Assembly (NCBI RefSeq): GCF_022809355.1
Contig: NZ_JAKZMM010000034.1
Location: 1 to 47,640 of the forward strand
Direction of reading: 5' to 3'
From: Parabacteroides faecalis
GTDB lineage: Bacteria > Bacteroidota > Bacteroidia > Bacteroidales > Tannerellaceae
DNA length: 47,640 nucleotides
Of this stretch, positions 1 through 8,230 are shown in pieces (positions within the stretch are counted from its first letter, which is position 1; each line of letters opens with the position of its first letter). The position numbers were made by a program, and so were the translations under genes. The notes below the pieces were generated by a model, which ran no database searches, was not told the DNA's origin, and saw only the letters and a list, made by a program, of their open reading frames with translations.

Positions 1-43
1 TTTTGCAACACTAAGATAAGTGAAAATTCTGACATGGCAAAAT

Positions 44-68
44 CCTGGGCAACTTTTTGTTGCTCAGG
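44..68 (-). terminator. Hairpin downstream of the GH127-like gene
   Basis: A 10-bp stem, CCTGGGCAAC pairing with GTTGCTCAGG through one G-T wobble, closes a five-base loop about 80 bases past the stop codon of the minus-strand GH127-like gene. Read on the minus strand the stem is followed by ATTTTG, a weak T-tract. It fits a terminator for the end of the locus. The rest of positions 1-147 shows nothing I recognise. Confidence 0.45.
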
Positions 69-147
69 AACTTATAAATAAAGTTAAATTATAGTGTTGC
101 GGAATTAAGGTATTTTATCAATCTTCTCAAGATACATCAAACTGGAC

Positions 148-2187
148 TTACCTTCTAACCGGGAATTCAGCAATACGTAAGGTCGTACAACCATACGGAA
201 TCAGTTCGATGGTTTCTTCTCCTTCCGTATCGTTTTCCATTTGTGTATAATAAGCGACTGGTCCTGCCGAGCCACGTACCAACGTCCAATTCTTAACCCG
301 CTTGGCTTGAGTCTTGATAGAGATCGGAGCATTCTCCACATTCCACGGATAACCAGTTACCGACGGACGTTTCTCAACGATAAAACTTTGCTGAATCCGT
401 TCAGGAGCAAATGAAGATTCCGATAACGCATAATTCCAAGGTGTATCCGATGTTACTTCATAATACCAGGGACCATAAGTCACCACTTTATCGGCTTCAA
501 ATGATTTCTTTTCCCATTTCTCCTGCATCTTCAAAGCATACAACAGCGGACCACGTTCGACTACAGCTCCACCGTCATACCAACGACTGACAGCTACATC
601 CATCGGTAATTCCAATGTCAGACAATCTCCTTCTTTCCATGTCCGGTTTACCCGAGCAACTTCTCCTGGGAACAAATCTACCTCAATGGCTTTACCATTC
701 AATTTGACTACCGGCCGCTGACACCAGCCAGGCACACGGAAATGGAAGGGGAAGAAAGCCTTTTTCACTGATTTATCGGTAAATGATACCCGGAACTGAA
801 TAGCCTCATCAAACGGATAGGCAGTCTCTTCCTGAATCTTCACTCCTACACCTTCAGCTACTTTTGCCATAACTTCCGACGGACCATAAACTAAAGCAGC
901 GATACCATTATCAGCTGTTGCATACCATAAATTCTGTACAAACTTGGGCCAACCCTGATGTAAATTGGAGGTACAGCAAGGATAACCCGTCAATACACCA
1001 AAAAGAATATCCGTATCTTCATGAGGTGTCGAGAATTCCCGATAATCACGCGTTACATTCACCTGATTAAACTGCTGGTAATACTGACGAGCTGAATAAT
1101 CATCGGTAATCTGCGTTGGTAATACATTATATGTTATTCGCTCCAAATAATCGGCCCACTCAATATCACCCGTTATTTCCAGCATCTCTTCCAACGAAAA
1201 CATCATCTCGACAGCCGTACACAACTCCGAACCGGCAGTTGGCTTACCAAAACGAAGTAACTCATCGCCGCCCCACAAACCGGTTGGCAATCCGATCGTA
1301 TTACGGATCTGCTTCACTGCCTGCTTTACCGCCATAATCTGCTGCGGATCCTTATTCTGCTGATAATATACAACCGGCTCTTTAAAACCCTGTCCCAAAT
1401 TCACACAGTGTAAACTCAGCTGACGGCTCAAATGATCCTGATGCAGAAAAACATCCGTCCAGTTGAAGGTCTGCTTATGAATTAACTCACCCAGTTCCAA
1501 CAGAAACTTATCACCCGTGATGTTATATAACCAATATACCACCATCAGATTGTCTCCTCCGCGTTGTTCTCCCCAAAAGGTCCAATGTCCCAACGGACTT
1601 TCCGGTAAAGTCTTCAGCTGATACTTGAAGTAATTGGTCAGCAACTGAATCACCCGTTCATCACCAGTAGCCGAATAATACTGCTGCATGATTTTCAGCA
1701 TCACCATTTTAGGCCACCAATCGTAAGCATTATCCCGCTGCAAACCGGGTTCATACGGACGATCAGTATCCGGACCAAAATATCCGTTTTCCTTTTGTGA
1801 AGCCAACGACCATTCAATCCACGGCTGCACTCTCTTCTTCAATTCCTCATCATCCAGTATATAAGCCAAAGGTAACAAACCGTCAATCCAGTACGGTCCT
1901 CGTTCCCAGACATCACCATCCCCACCAAGCCAGCCATTACGTTGGCCCATCACTTGTTCATAAACTTGATCAAGATGTCCCGTCATCCCTTTCTTCATCC
2001 GAAGCAACTGATCTTCCATCCAGCCTTTTGCCCGGATTGTTCCCAAAGGCAACTCAATATATTCTTTCTGCAGCAAAGGCTGACGATTGTTCTGGTAGTT
2101 TCCGGAGAAACCAGCTTCTTCGGCCCGCACAGAGGAACAGGCAAACACAGCCAGCGAAGCTGCCCATAAAGCTATTCTTCTTTTCAT
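148..2187 (-). CDS. GH127/DUF1680-type beta-L-arabinofuranosidase-like protein
   Basis: A 679-residue exported protein of the DUF1680 group, which includes GH127 beta-L-arabinofuranosidases and GH146. Seen: an N-terminal export signal ending near VRA-EE at residue 22, and an alpha-toroid region. A Glu-x-Cys motif at E321/C323 and adjacent cysteines C404-C405 match the spacing of the zinc-thiolate active site known in GH127 (Glu and three Cys around Zn, one Cys the nucleophile). A beta-sandwich follows. It lies 17 bp after the second GH127 gene, so the two are surely cotranscribed. The two proteins differ around the cysteines (GYPCCTSN here, CACCPSQ in the neighbour), which suggests different linkages or substrates. 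The ATG at 2187 fits the signal peptide. The exact CAZy family is uncertain. Confidence 0.85.
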   Translation of the reverse strand: MKRRIALWAASLAVFACSSVRAEEAGFSGNYQNNRQPLLQKEYIELPLGTIRAKGWMEDQLLRMKKGMTGHLDQVYEQVMGQRNGWLGGDGDVWERGPYWIDGLLPLAYILDDEELKKRVQPWIEWSLASQKENGYFGPDTDRPYEPGLQRDNAYDWWPKMVMLKIMQQYYSATGDERVIQLLTNYFKYQLKTLPESPLGHWTFWGEQRGGDNLMVVYWLYNITGDKFLLELGELIHKQTFNWTDVFLHQDHLSRQLSLHCVNLGQGFKEPVVYYQQNKDPQQIMAVKQAVKQIRNTIGLPTGLWGGDELLRFGKPTAGSELCTAVEMMFSLEEMLEITGDIEWADYLERITYNVLPTQITDDYSARQYYQQFNQVNVTRDYREFSTPHEDTDILFGVLTGYPCCTSNLHQGWPKFVQNLWYATADNGIAALVYGPSEVMAKVAEGVGVKIQEETAYPFDEAIQFRVSFTDKSVKKAFFPFHFRVPGWCQRPVVKLNGKAIEVDLFPGEVARVNRTWKEGDCLTLELPMDVAVSRWYDGGAVVERGPLLYALKMQEKWEKKSFEADKVVTYGPWYYEVTSDTPWNYALSESSFAPERIQQSFIVEKRPSVTGYPWNVENAPISIKTQAKRVKNWTLVRGSAGPVAYYTQMENDTEGEETIELIPYGCTTLRIAEFPVRR

Positions 2188-2204
2188 GGTTAAATCTATT
2201 TATA

Positions 2205-4064
2205 CTATTCCTGATAATCAATCCACACTTTCATCTGTCCTGCCTCCCGGTTATCCCATGCATAATATGGGATGAAGGTCATTTGTTGTTTTCCAGACTG
2301 AGCTTTAATCAGTTTAACACCGCCCAACAGTTCCGGAGCATCTACTACTTCGAAAGTGGTCCCGGCTTCTAATTGTAACTGATCAAAACCCTTCGGATTA
2401 TCCACTTCTTCCAAACAATATACCAATGGCCCACGCTGAATAGCTCGCTTACCAACATCCTGCTTTACACGCGGATCAGCAGCTACCTTTTCTACCGGCA
2501 TTTCCATTTCCAAAGAAATCACATCGCCCGGTTTCCAATCCTTAATCACCGCATAGCCTTTATCTACCGAAACCTTTACAACCTGACCTTTTACAGACAA
2601 TTGATAATCTTTACACCAGCCCGGAATACGGATACGCAATTCTTTATCCAAAGCCTGTGCTGCTGATACCTTCAGTTCCACTTTTCCATCCCACGGATAG
2701 TTAGTCTTCTGTTGGATCGTCACTTCCAGATTACCCACTTTCACCTTCGTTGTATTACCAATAAACAGATTTACCCATAAAGCTTCATTGGAAACTCCAT
2801 AGATATAATTCCCGATAGAAGGCAAGAAGCGAGAAATTTGACTCGGACAGCAAGCACATCCATACCAAGCCTGCCGATGATGATCACCTTTCGATTCCAA
2901 CGGATTTACATAGAAGAAACGGTCTCCAGTCAATGAAACACCAGCTAAAGCACCATTGTACATCGAACGCTCCAGTACATCCACATACTCGGCATCTCCC
3001 GTAAACTGATTCATACGCTGATTCCAATATACCATACCGACAGAAGCACACGTTTCACAATAAGCTTCCAGATTCGGTAAATCGTAATCTTCTGTAAAAC
3101 CTTCATTATGGCCAGAAGAGCCAATACCACCTGTGATGTACATATTTCGTAATACTACATCATCCCACAATCGGTTCATAGCTTCTACATAACCTGTATC
3201 CTGCTTTAAAGCCGCCACATCCGCCATACCACAATATAGATACATACAACGGACAGCATGCCCGGAGATACTTTCCAAATCCCGTACCGGCACTACATCC
3301 TGATAATATTCCGGATTCCAGTCTCCCTCATCACCTTTACTGCCATAACCATGACCTCGTTCTTCCAGCAACCAGTTGGCAAAATCCAAATACTTCGTTT
3401 CTCCTGTTGCCTGATATAACTTCACCAAAGCTAGTTCGATTTCTTCATGTCCCGGTACCCAATGCCGTTTTCCCGGACCAAAAACACTCAGCATATGATC
3501 AGCCATCCGGATACTTACATCCAATAACGTCCGTTTTCCCGTAGCCTGATAATAAGCGACTGCTGCTTCCATCATATGACCAGCACAATACATCTCATGC
3601 TTATCCATATTTGTCCAACGCTTATCCAAGCCAGTCAACGTATAATACGTATTGATATATCCATCCGGTTGCTGGGCAGCGGCCATTTTGTCAATCCATT
3701 CATCCGCCTTCTTCTCCAACTCCGGATTCGGATTGTTGATCAAACTATATGCAATACCTTCCAAAGCCTTATACACATCCGAGTCATCGAAGAAAATACC
3801 CGAATGTTCTCCTTCTCCTTTCGCTGCATTCTCAAAATTACGGATACGACCCGTCTGATTCTCAATCTGATCGATACAAACCGGTAACGTAGCCGTTGTA
3901 TGTTTACTCAGTCGAGGAGACCAAAAACCATCCTCTATTTTCACATGCGAAAAGTCCACTTGACTAATTCTCTTTAATGGTGCTTCTTCTTTCTGCGCTT
4001 CTTTCGTGCCTGTACAACCCACCAAAGCCAAACAAGCCGCTGATACAATAATTAGATTTTTCAT
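2205..4064 (-). CDS. GH127 beta-L-arabinofuranosidase, lipoprotein
   Basis: A 619-residue GH127-type enzyme, predicted to remove terminal beta-L-arabinofuranose or a related sugar from glycans. The N-terminus has a lipobox (LVGC, Cys17), so it is probably membrane-anchored. The ETC motif at E337-C339 and CACCP at C403, C405, C406 give the Glu/Cys/Cys/Cys zinc-thiolate site of the family; by alignment with characterised GH127 enzymes C405 would be the nucleophile. Length is normal for GH127. It is the first gene of a tight pair with the downstream GH127-like gene, and a TATCTTTG promoter element lies 30 bp upstream. GC content is visibly higher than in the sulfatase-SusC block, suggesting a separate origin from that block. 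Confidence 0.9.
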   Translation of the reverse strand: MKNLIIVSAACLALVGCTGTKEAQKEEAPLKRISQVDFSHVKIEDGFWSPRLSKHTTATLPVCIDQIENQTGRIRNFENAAKGEGEHSGIFFDDSDVYKALEGIAYSLINNPNPELEKKADEWIDKMAAAQQPDGYINTYYTLTGLDKRWTNMDKHEMYCAGHMMEAAVAYYQATGKRTLLDVSIRMADHMLSVFGPGKRHWVPGHEEIELALVKLYQATGETKYLDFANWLLEERGHGYGSKGDEGDWNPEYYQDVVPVRDLESISGHAVRCMYLYCGMADVAALKQDTGYVEAMNRLWDDVVLRNMYITGGIGSSGHNEGFTEDYDLPNLEAYCETCASVGMVYWNQRMNQFTGDAEYVDVLERSMYNGALAGVSLTGDRFFYVNPLESKGDHHRQAWYGCACCPSQISRFLPSIGNYIYGVSNEALWVNLFIGNTTKVKVGNLEVTIQQKTNYPWDGKVELKVSAAQALDKELRIRIPGWCKDYQLSVKGQVVKVSVDKGYAVIKDWKPGDVISLEMEMPVEKVAADPRVKQDVGKRAIQRGPLVYCLEEVDNPKGFDQLQLEAGTTFEVVDAPELLGGVKLIKAQSGKQQMTFIPYYAWDNREAGQMKVWIDYQE

Positions 4065-4093
4065 GATGTCTGATTTAAGTAATTATTATTGTA

Positions 4094-4101
4094 CAAAGAT
4101 A
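4094..4101 (-). promoter_or_regulatory. Bacteroidetes -7 element for the GH127 pair
   Basis: Minus-strand TATCTTTG matches the Bacteroidetes -7 consensus TAnnTTTG, 30 bp before the ATG at 4064. No clear TTTG -33 element is visible. It suggests the GH127 pair can be transcribed apart from the upstream PUL genes. Confidence 0.5.
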
Positions 4102-4144
4102 GGAGGATTTTAGGATTTTAATCTAACAACACTTTTATAAACAT

Positions 4145-5269
4145 CTAATATCCTTTAGGATGAAATTGACCATTTTCATAGATCATAGGTATAAGTCCGG
4201 GTTGGCAAGTTTGCTGAAATTCAGATGCCTGATTCCCTCTAGGATTCCAAAAACAAGTTGCCCACCAATTGCCATCTTTGTCTTGGAAAAAATTATTATG
4301 CCCACCTCCTGTTATCGCACAATATCTATTACCATAAGGTCCGTAGATATTATCAGAAGTCGCAATCACACAATCATAACTATAGCGTGTATTTTGAGAT
4401 GTTATCCCTTCTTTTTCAACATAAGTATCACCTTCTGATGTCCGATGAGACCAAATAGCCTGAACTAAATGATATTTACCAGCAAATTTAAAGATAAATG
4501 CACCTTCTATATATGGCTCAGCATAGTATTCAGTTTCTTTTATTTTCATCAGTTCTTCAGCCAAATCACTCATGTCTGGTTTCATCTTTGCTATATAATG
4601 ATTATGTCCTACAAAATAAACTGTTCCATCAGAATCCTCAAATAGACTTCCATCAATATCAGAAAATATCGGTTTATATTTATTCCCTTCAATATTTTCA
4701 TATGGTCCTTCTGGTTTACCTGTTTTACTTCTTAATATAAAAGAGCCTTTTCCTTTAGCAGAATTATTCATGCAAGCAACAATAAACCAATTCTTAAGAC
4801 TTTTAATATAATGAAGCTCAGGAGCCCAAACAGCTCTAAACTTGTTATCTAATGTATCTCCATTAATAGATTTATTTTCATAAATCTCATCTGTCTCATA
4901 TACTTTAGGCTTTCCTTGCCATGTTGCATCTTCATCTAAAGACCAAATTAATCCTAGATTTTCCCATATTTTTAAATCTGCTGAACGCCAAAGATACAAT
5001 CCATCATTCCAATCCCAACAATGAATTTTCCCTTTAAATATCCTTTCAGGGGGAGCTGTTGTTCCTGTTATATAATAGAATCCATCAGGGCCTAATATTG
5101 CCCAAGTATCTCGAATCCAATAGTTAAATACAGGCTTCAAAGATTCCGGTAATTGAGTTTTTACACTTCGGGTATTTACTTTCCCATATTCTCCATACAT
5201 AAACTTCTGAGAATATGACACATTTATAAACAAGTTTAGCAACAAATAGAAAAGAAAAAATTTATTCAT
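4145..5269 (-). CDS. GH43-like glycosidase (five-bladed propeller)
   Basis: A 374-residue secreted protein with a signal peptide ending near residue 20 (SYS-QK). The pattern is that of the GH43 clan. An early blade has an Asp in WIRDTWAILGPDGFYYITG (D54, candidate base), followed by WAPELHY near residue 148 where GH43 has WAPDxHY. D206 in DIDGSLFEDSDG is the candidate pKa modulator, E255 in EPYIEGAFIFK the candidate acid, and a GHNN motif (H323) is near the end. GH43 enzymes commonly remove alpha-L-arabinofuranose, beta-xylose or galactose; the substrate here cannot be told. It follows the sulfatase by 109 bp, with a strong hairpin between them. The gene is very AT-rich compared with the adjacent GH127 genes. 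Confidence 0.75.
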   Translation of the reverse strand: MNKFFLFYLLLNLFINVSYSQKFMYGEYGKVNTRSVKTQLPESLKPVFNYWIRDTWAILGPDGFYYITGTTAPPERIFKGKIHCWDWNDGLYLWRSADLKIWENLGLIWSLDEDATWQGKPKVYETDEIYENKSINGDTLDNKFRAVWAPELHYIKSLKNWFIVACMNNSAKGKGSFILRSKTGKPEGPYENIEGNKYKPIFSDIDGSLFEDSDGTVYFVGHNHYIAKMKPDMSDLAEELMKIKETEYYAEPYIEGAFIFKFAGKYHLVQAIWSHRTSEGDTYVEKEGITSQNTRYSYDCVIATSDNIYGPYGNRYCAITGGGHNNFFQDKDGNWWATCFWNPRGNQASEFQQTCQPGLIPMIYENGQFHPKGY

Positions 5270-5314
5270 AATTATCTCAAAACGAATATCATCCTCATAA
5301 AAACTAATAGCATA

Positions 5315-5354
5315 AGATCCGTTTTAGTAAAAACTTATAATCTAAAACGGATCT
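5315..5354 (-). repeat. Perfect 13-bp inverted repeat between sulfatase and GH43 genes
   Basis: AGATCCGTTTTAG at 5315-5327 is the exact reverse complement of 5342-5354, with a 14-base loop. It starts 24 bases after the sulfatase stop codon. There is no T-tract after it on the minus strand, so it may stabilise or process the transcript rather than end it. Confidence 0.7.
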
Positions 5355-5378
5355 GTAAAGAAGAATCAAATAGAACTA

Positions 5379-7058
5379 CTACTTGGCTGGTCTAGGAACA
5401 ACTTTACATTGTTTTTCCCATTCTAAATATCGCTTCACCATAGCCTTCACTCTATTAGGATATTTACTAGCTAAATTAAACATTTCAGATCTATCTGTAT
5501 TTAAATCATATAATTCCCAAGCCTGAGTTTTCGAATCACTAGGTTGAACAATTTTCCAGCCTTCTGCATCAATCAAAGCCTTCTCATTAAAATGTTCAAA
5601 ACACAAATCTCTTTCTACTGATTGTTCTTCTCCTTCAAATATAGGAAGCATACTTACTCCCATATAAGGCTGAATATCATATCCATTATATTTATCAGGA
5701 TAACTTGCATTCGTAATATCCAAACAAGTTGCCATAATATCTATAACATGGCAATATGCGGTATTTATACTCCCTTTTTTTTGTTTTATACCTTTTGGCC
5801 AGTGTGCAATCATTGGAGTACAAATTCCTCCTTCATAAGATTTCGCTTTCCAAAAACGAAATGGAGTATTAGCAACGTTTGCCCATTTAGGGCCAACAGA
5901 AGCATAAGATATTTCTGGACCTGGTAGTATTTCTTTCTTCTTAGGATAAATAATTTTACGACCATCTCTAGTTTCAGCAGGTCTATCATTTTCTCCCTCA
6001 GAGTATAACTGGCAAATTTCATTACTACAACCATTGTCTGACATAAAAAGAATCAATGTATTGTCTATTTGACCATTTTTTTCCAATGCTTTTAATAGCA
6101 ACCCAATACTCTGATCCATACGATCAACCATAGCCGCATGTACAGCCATAGCTCGAGCATCCCATTCTTTATCAGGATTATCTTCCCAAGAATCCTCAAA
6201 TTGACGAGGAGACAAGAAATTATCAATATCACCAAAAAGTTTCATTCTCTTTTGACGATTATAACGCTCCTCTCTAATTTTTTCCCAACCACATTTATAA
6301 GTATCTTTATACTTTTCTATATCCTGAGGTAAAGCATGCAATGGCCAATGAGGGGAATGAAAAGCTAAATACATAAAAAAAGGCTTATCCGATTGTGCAT
6401 ATTTATTCACAAATGAAACAGCTGTATCCCCCAATGCTATTGTACTATAATAATCCTTAGGCACAGTATCTACAGGTTGATCTCCATAAATTAAACTGAA
6501 CGGATCAAAATAGTCAACTACTCCATAAATTGTTCCATAACAATCCTGAAAGCCTCTATTAATAGGATAATTATTTTTGGGAGCGAACTCTTCATGTTTC
6601 ACTTGATGAGCTAACCATTGCCTTTGATCTGGTCGCAATGGTGTCTCAGCGACATGCCACTTACCAACCCAAGCTGTATTATAGCCAGCAGATTTTAAAA
6701 CCTCAGCTATCGTCACACCATTATGAGTCATGGTCCCTCTATAACCTGGAAGGCCATCATCAAATGTCATACGTCCAATACCAGCTTGATGCTGATAAAG
6801 TCCAGTTAATAATGAAGCTCTAGTTGGACAACTTCTACTTGTATTATAGAAATGTGTAAACCTTATTCCATCCTCAGCCAAACGATTTAAGTTTGGGGTT
6901 TCTATTTCACCTCCATAACAACCTATATCTGAATATCCTAAATCATCTGCCAATATTAAAATAATATTAGGACGAGGATCTTTTACAGCAAGCAATTCAT
7001 TTGAAAACAGAGCAGTCAATAAGTTTAACGAAGTCAAGCTCAACAAAGATTTATACAT
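5379..7058 (-). CDS. Ser-type sulfatase, S1 family
   Basis: A 559-residue exported type I sulfatase that hydrolyses sulfate esters on a glycan. The activation motif is S76-C-P-T-R80-A-S-L-L-T-G, so the residue converted to formylglycine is Ser76. This needs the anaerobic maturase anSME, which is not in this window. Metal and sulfate ligands are visible: D38-D39 in LADDLG, K133-W-H135, H234 and H237 in HSPHWPLH, and D341-N342 in MSDNG. The HQAGIG motif near residue 90 resembles the arylsulfatase A-like subgroup S1_4, which is only my impression. It lies between a phosphoesterase and a GH43 enzyme in the PUL, so sulfated glycan is a likely part of the substrate. Confidence 0.9.
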   Translation of the reverse strand: MYKSLLSLTSLNLLTALFSNELLAVKDPRPNIILILADDLGYSDIGCYGGEIETPNLNRLAEDGIRFTHFYNTSRSCPTRASLLTGLYQHQAGIGRMTFDDGLPGYRGTMTHNGVTIAEVLKSAGYNTAWVGKWHVAETPLRPDQRQWLAHQVKHEEFAPKNNYPINRGFQDCYGTIYGVVDYFDPFSLIYGDQPVDTVPKDYYSTIALGDTAVSFVNKYAQSDKPFFMYLAFHSPHWPLHALPQDIEKYKDTYKCGWEKIREERYNRQKRMKLFGDIDNFLSPRQFEDSWEDNPDKEWDARAMAVHAAMVDRMDQSIGLLLKALEKNGQIDNTLILFMSDNGCSNEICQLYSEGENDRPAETRDGRKIIYPKKKEILPGPEISYASVGPKWANVANTPFRFWKAKSYEGGICTPMIAHWPKGIKQKKGSINTAYCHVIDIMATCLDITNASYPDKYNGYDIQPYMGVSMLPIFEGEEQSVERDLCFEHFNEKALIDAEGWKIVQPSDSKTQAWELYDLNTDRSEMFNLASKYPNRVKAMVKRYLEWEKQCKVVPRPAK

Positions 7059-7093
7059 AAGTCCATGTATTGGTTTTGTATTTTCTAAAAATT

Positions 7094-7133
7094 AAAGATA
7101 GTCCATCATCATATTCGAATATGGACTATCTTT
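7094..7133 (-). terminator. 13-bp hairpin with T-tract after the phosphoesterase gene
   Basis: AAAGATAGTCCAT at 7094-7106 pairs perfectly with 7121-7133 across a 14-base loop. On the minus strand it begins eight bases after the phosphoesterase stop and is followed by AATTTTTAG. That is a terminator-like shape in the middle of the operon, so it may act as an attenuator limiting sulfatase and GH43 expression. Confidence 0.6.
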
Positions 7134-7140
7134 ATGAATA

Positions 7141-8214
7141 TTATTTAACAACAATATCAAATTGATCACATGCCCCAGTTCTATGAGCAAGGTGTTTTGT
7201 CGATGGAGAAATCCCGAATAAAGGAGAATAAGTTCTTACTTTAATAGTTTTCCCATCCGGTAAGAATTCCAATATACGTAACCAACCATCACCTCCATTA
7301 CCTTCCCAACCTCCACCAAGAATTTGAATATTGAACATCATCTGATGAACATCTTTTCCTGAGGAATTTTTATCTACTCGATATGCAACTGAATCTTCAA
7401 AATCCCCAGGCTTTCCTGTATGACCACAAATGACCATAAATATATTCTCTGAAGGTTTTATCAGTTTCTGCCAAATAGCTTCTCCCCAATTTCGTGGAGT
7501 AATAGCATAAGTCTCCTCTTGTATTCTTTCTGCAGTTCGTTCTTTTAAGAAAGAATGAGTCATAAATATTACTTTATGATCCTTATAAGAAGATTGAGAT
7601 ATTAAATTTTTAGCCCAATTTAACACTTCATCACGAGGAGCAAATTCGGTTGTTAAAACCAATAATTTTCCCCAATTCGGATCAGCAAACTCAAACGCAG
7701 CATTCTCCAAAGATGCTAAACCATTTCGATTGGGATATGCACTGACGCAAATATCCCGCCAAGCTGAATTTCTTTCAAACGGGAAATATTCAGGGAAATG
7801 AGTCATTCCATTCTCTGATCGCTGATAGCCATATTCATGATTTCCTGCTGAAATAATATAAGGAACTTTATTATCCAAACGTTTAAAAGCATTAGAGGCA
7901 GCTTCCCACATTTCCCTACTTGTTTGATTCAGCATTTTACGATTACGAACAATATTTTCATTTTGCTCAACAATATCACCCGTACATAAAACTGTTTTTA
8001 TGTTTAACTGATCAATGTTATCTGCAATCCAAGCTGTACAAAGATCAAATAATGGCTGATTAATATCATATTTCGTGTATCCTTGCGGATCACCTAACAA
8101 GATCATCGAAAACGAGTTCTGATCTGTTAAATGCTGCTGATCTGCACGATCTTGAGCAAAAGAATTCAAAGAAACACAAAATAAGCAGCTAATAAAAAAC
8201 AATAAACACTTCAT
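7141..8214 (-). CDS. Secreted calcineurin-like metallophosphoesterase
   Basis: A 357-residue protein with a signal peptide (cleavage near residue 20, SFA-QD) and the full set of metallophosphoesterase motifs: GDPQG at 41-45, GD at 79-80, GNHE at 124-127, a TH at 219-220 and GHTG at 264-267. The first motif is D-x-Q where most family members have D-x-H; this variant is also found in the CSTP1/CPPED1 branch. It starts 16 bp after susD, so it is cotranscribed with the transporter genes. In this setting it would remove phosphate from a glycan or a nucleotide-sugar-like group outside the cytoplasm. That role is inferred only from the neighbours. Confidence 0.8.
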   Translation of the reverse strand: MKCLLFFISCLFCVSLNSFAQDRADQQHLTDQNSFSMILLGDPQGYTKYDINQPLFDLCTAWIADNIDQLNIKTVLCTGDIVEQNENIVRNRKMLNQTSREMWEAASNAFKRLDNKVPYIISAGNHEYGYQRSENGMTHFPEYFPFERNSAWRDICVSAYPNRNGLASLENAAFEFADPNWGKLLVLTTEFAPRDEVLNWAKNLISQSSYKDHKVIFMTHSFLKERTAERIQEETYAITPRNWGEAIWQKLIKPSENIFMVICGHTGKPGDFEDSVAYRVDKNSSGKDVHQMMFNIQILGGGWEGNGGDGWLRILEFLPDGKTIKVRTYSPLFGISPSTKHLAHRTGACDQFDIVVK

Positions 8215-8230
8215 AATATTATATATTTAA

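Noticed and set aside
5-100. GCAACACTA/TAGTGTTGC inverted repeat around the left-end hairpin
   Set aside because: Only 9 bp with a 78-bp gap, no duplication or transposase nearby; too weak to call a mobile-element end.
1797-2372. 191-codon plus-strand open frame across the 3' and 5' ends of the GH127 genes
   Set aside because: Fully antisense to two clear GH127 genes and their junction, no recognisable domain, low-complexity His/Pro/Ser-rich composition.
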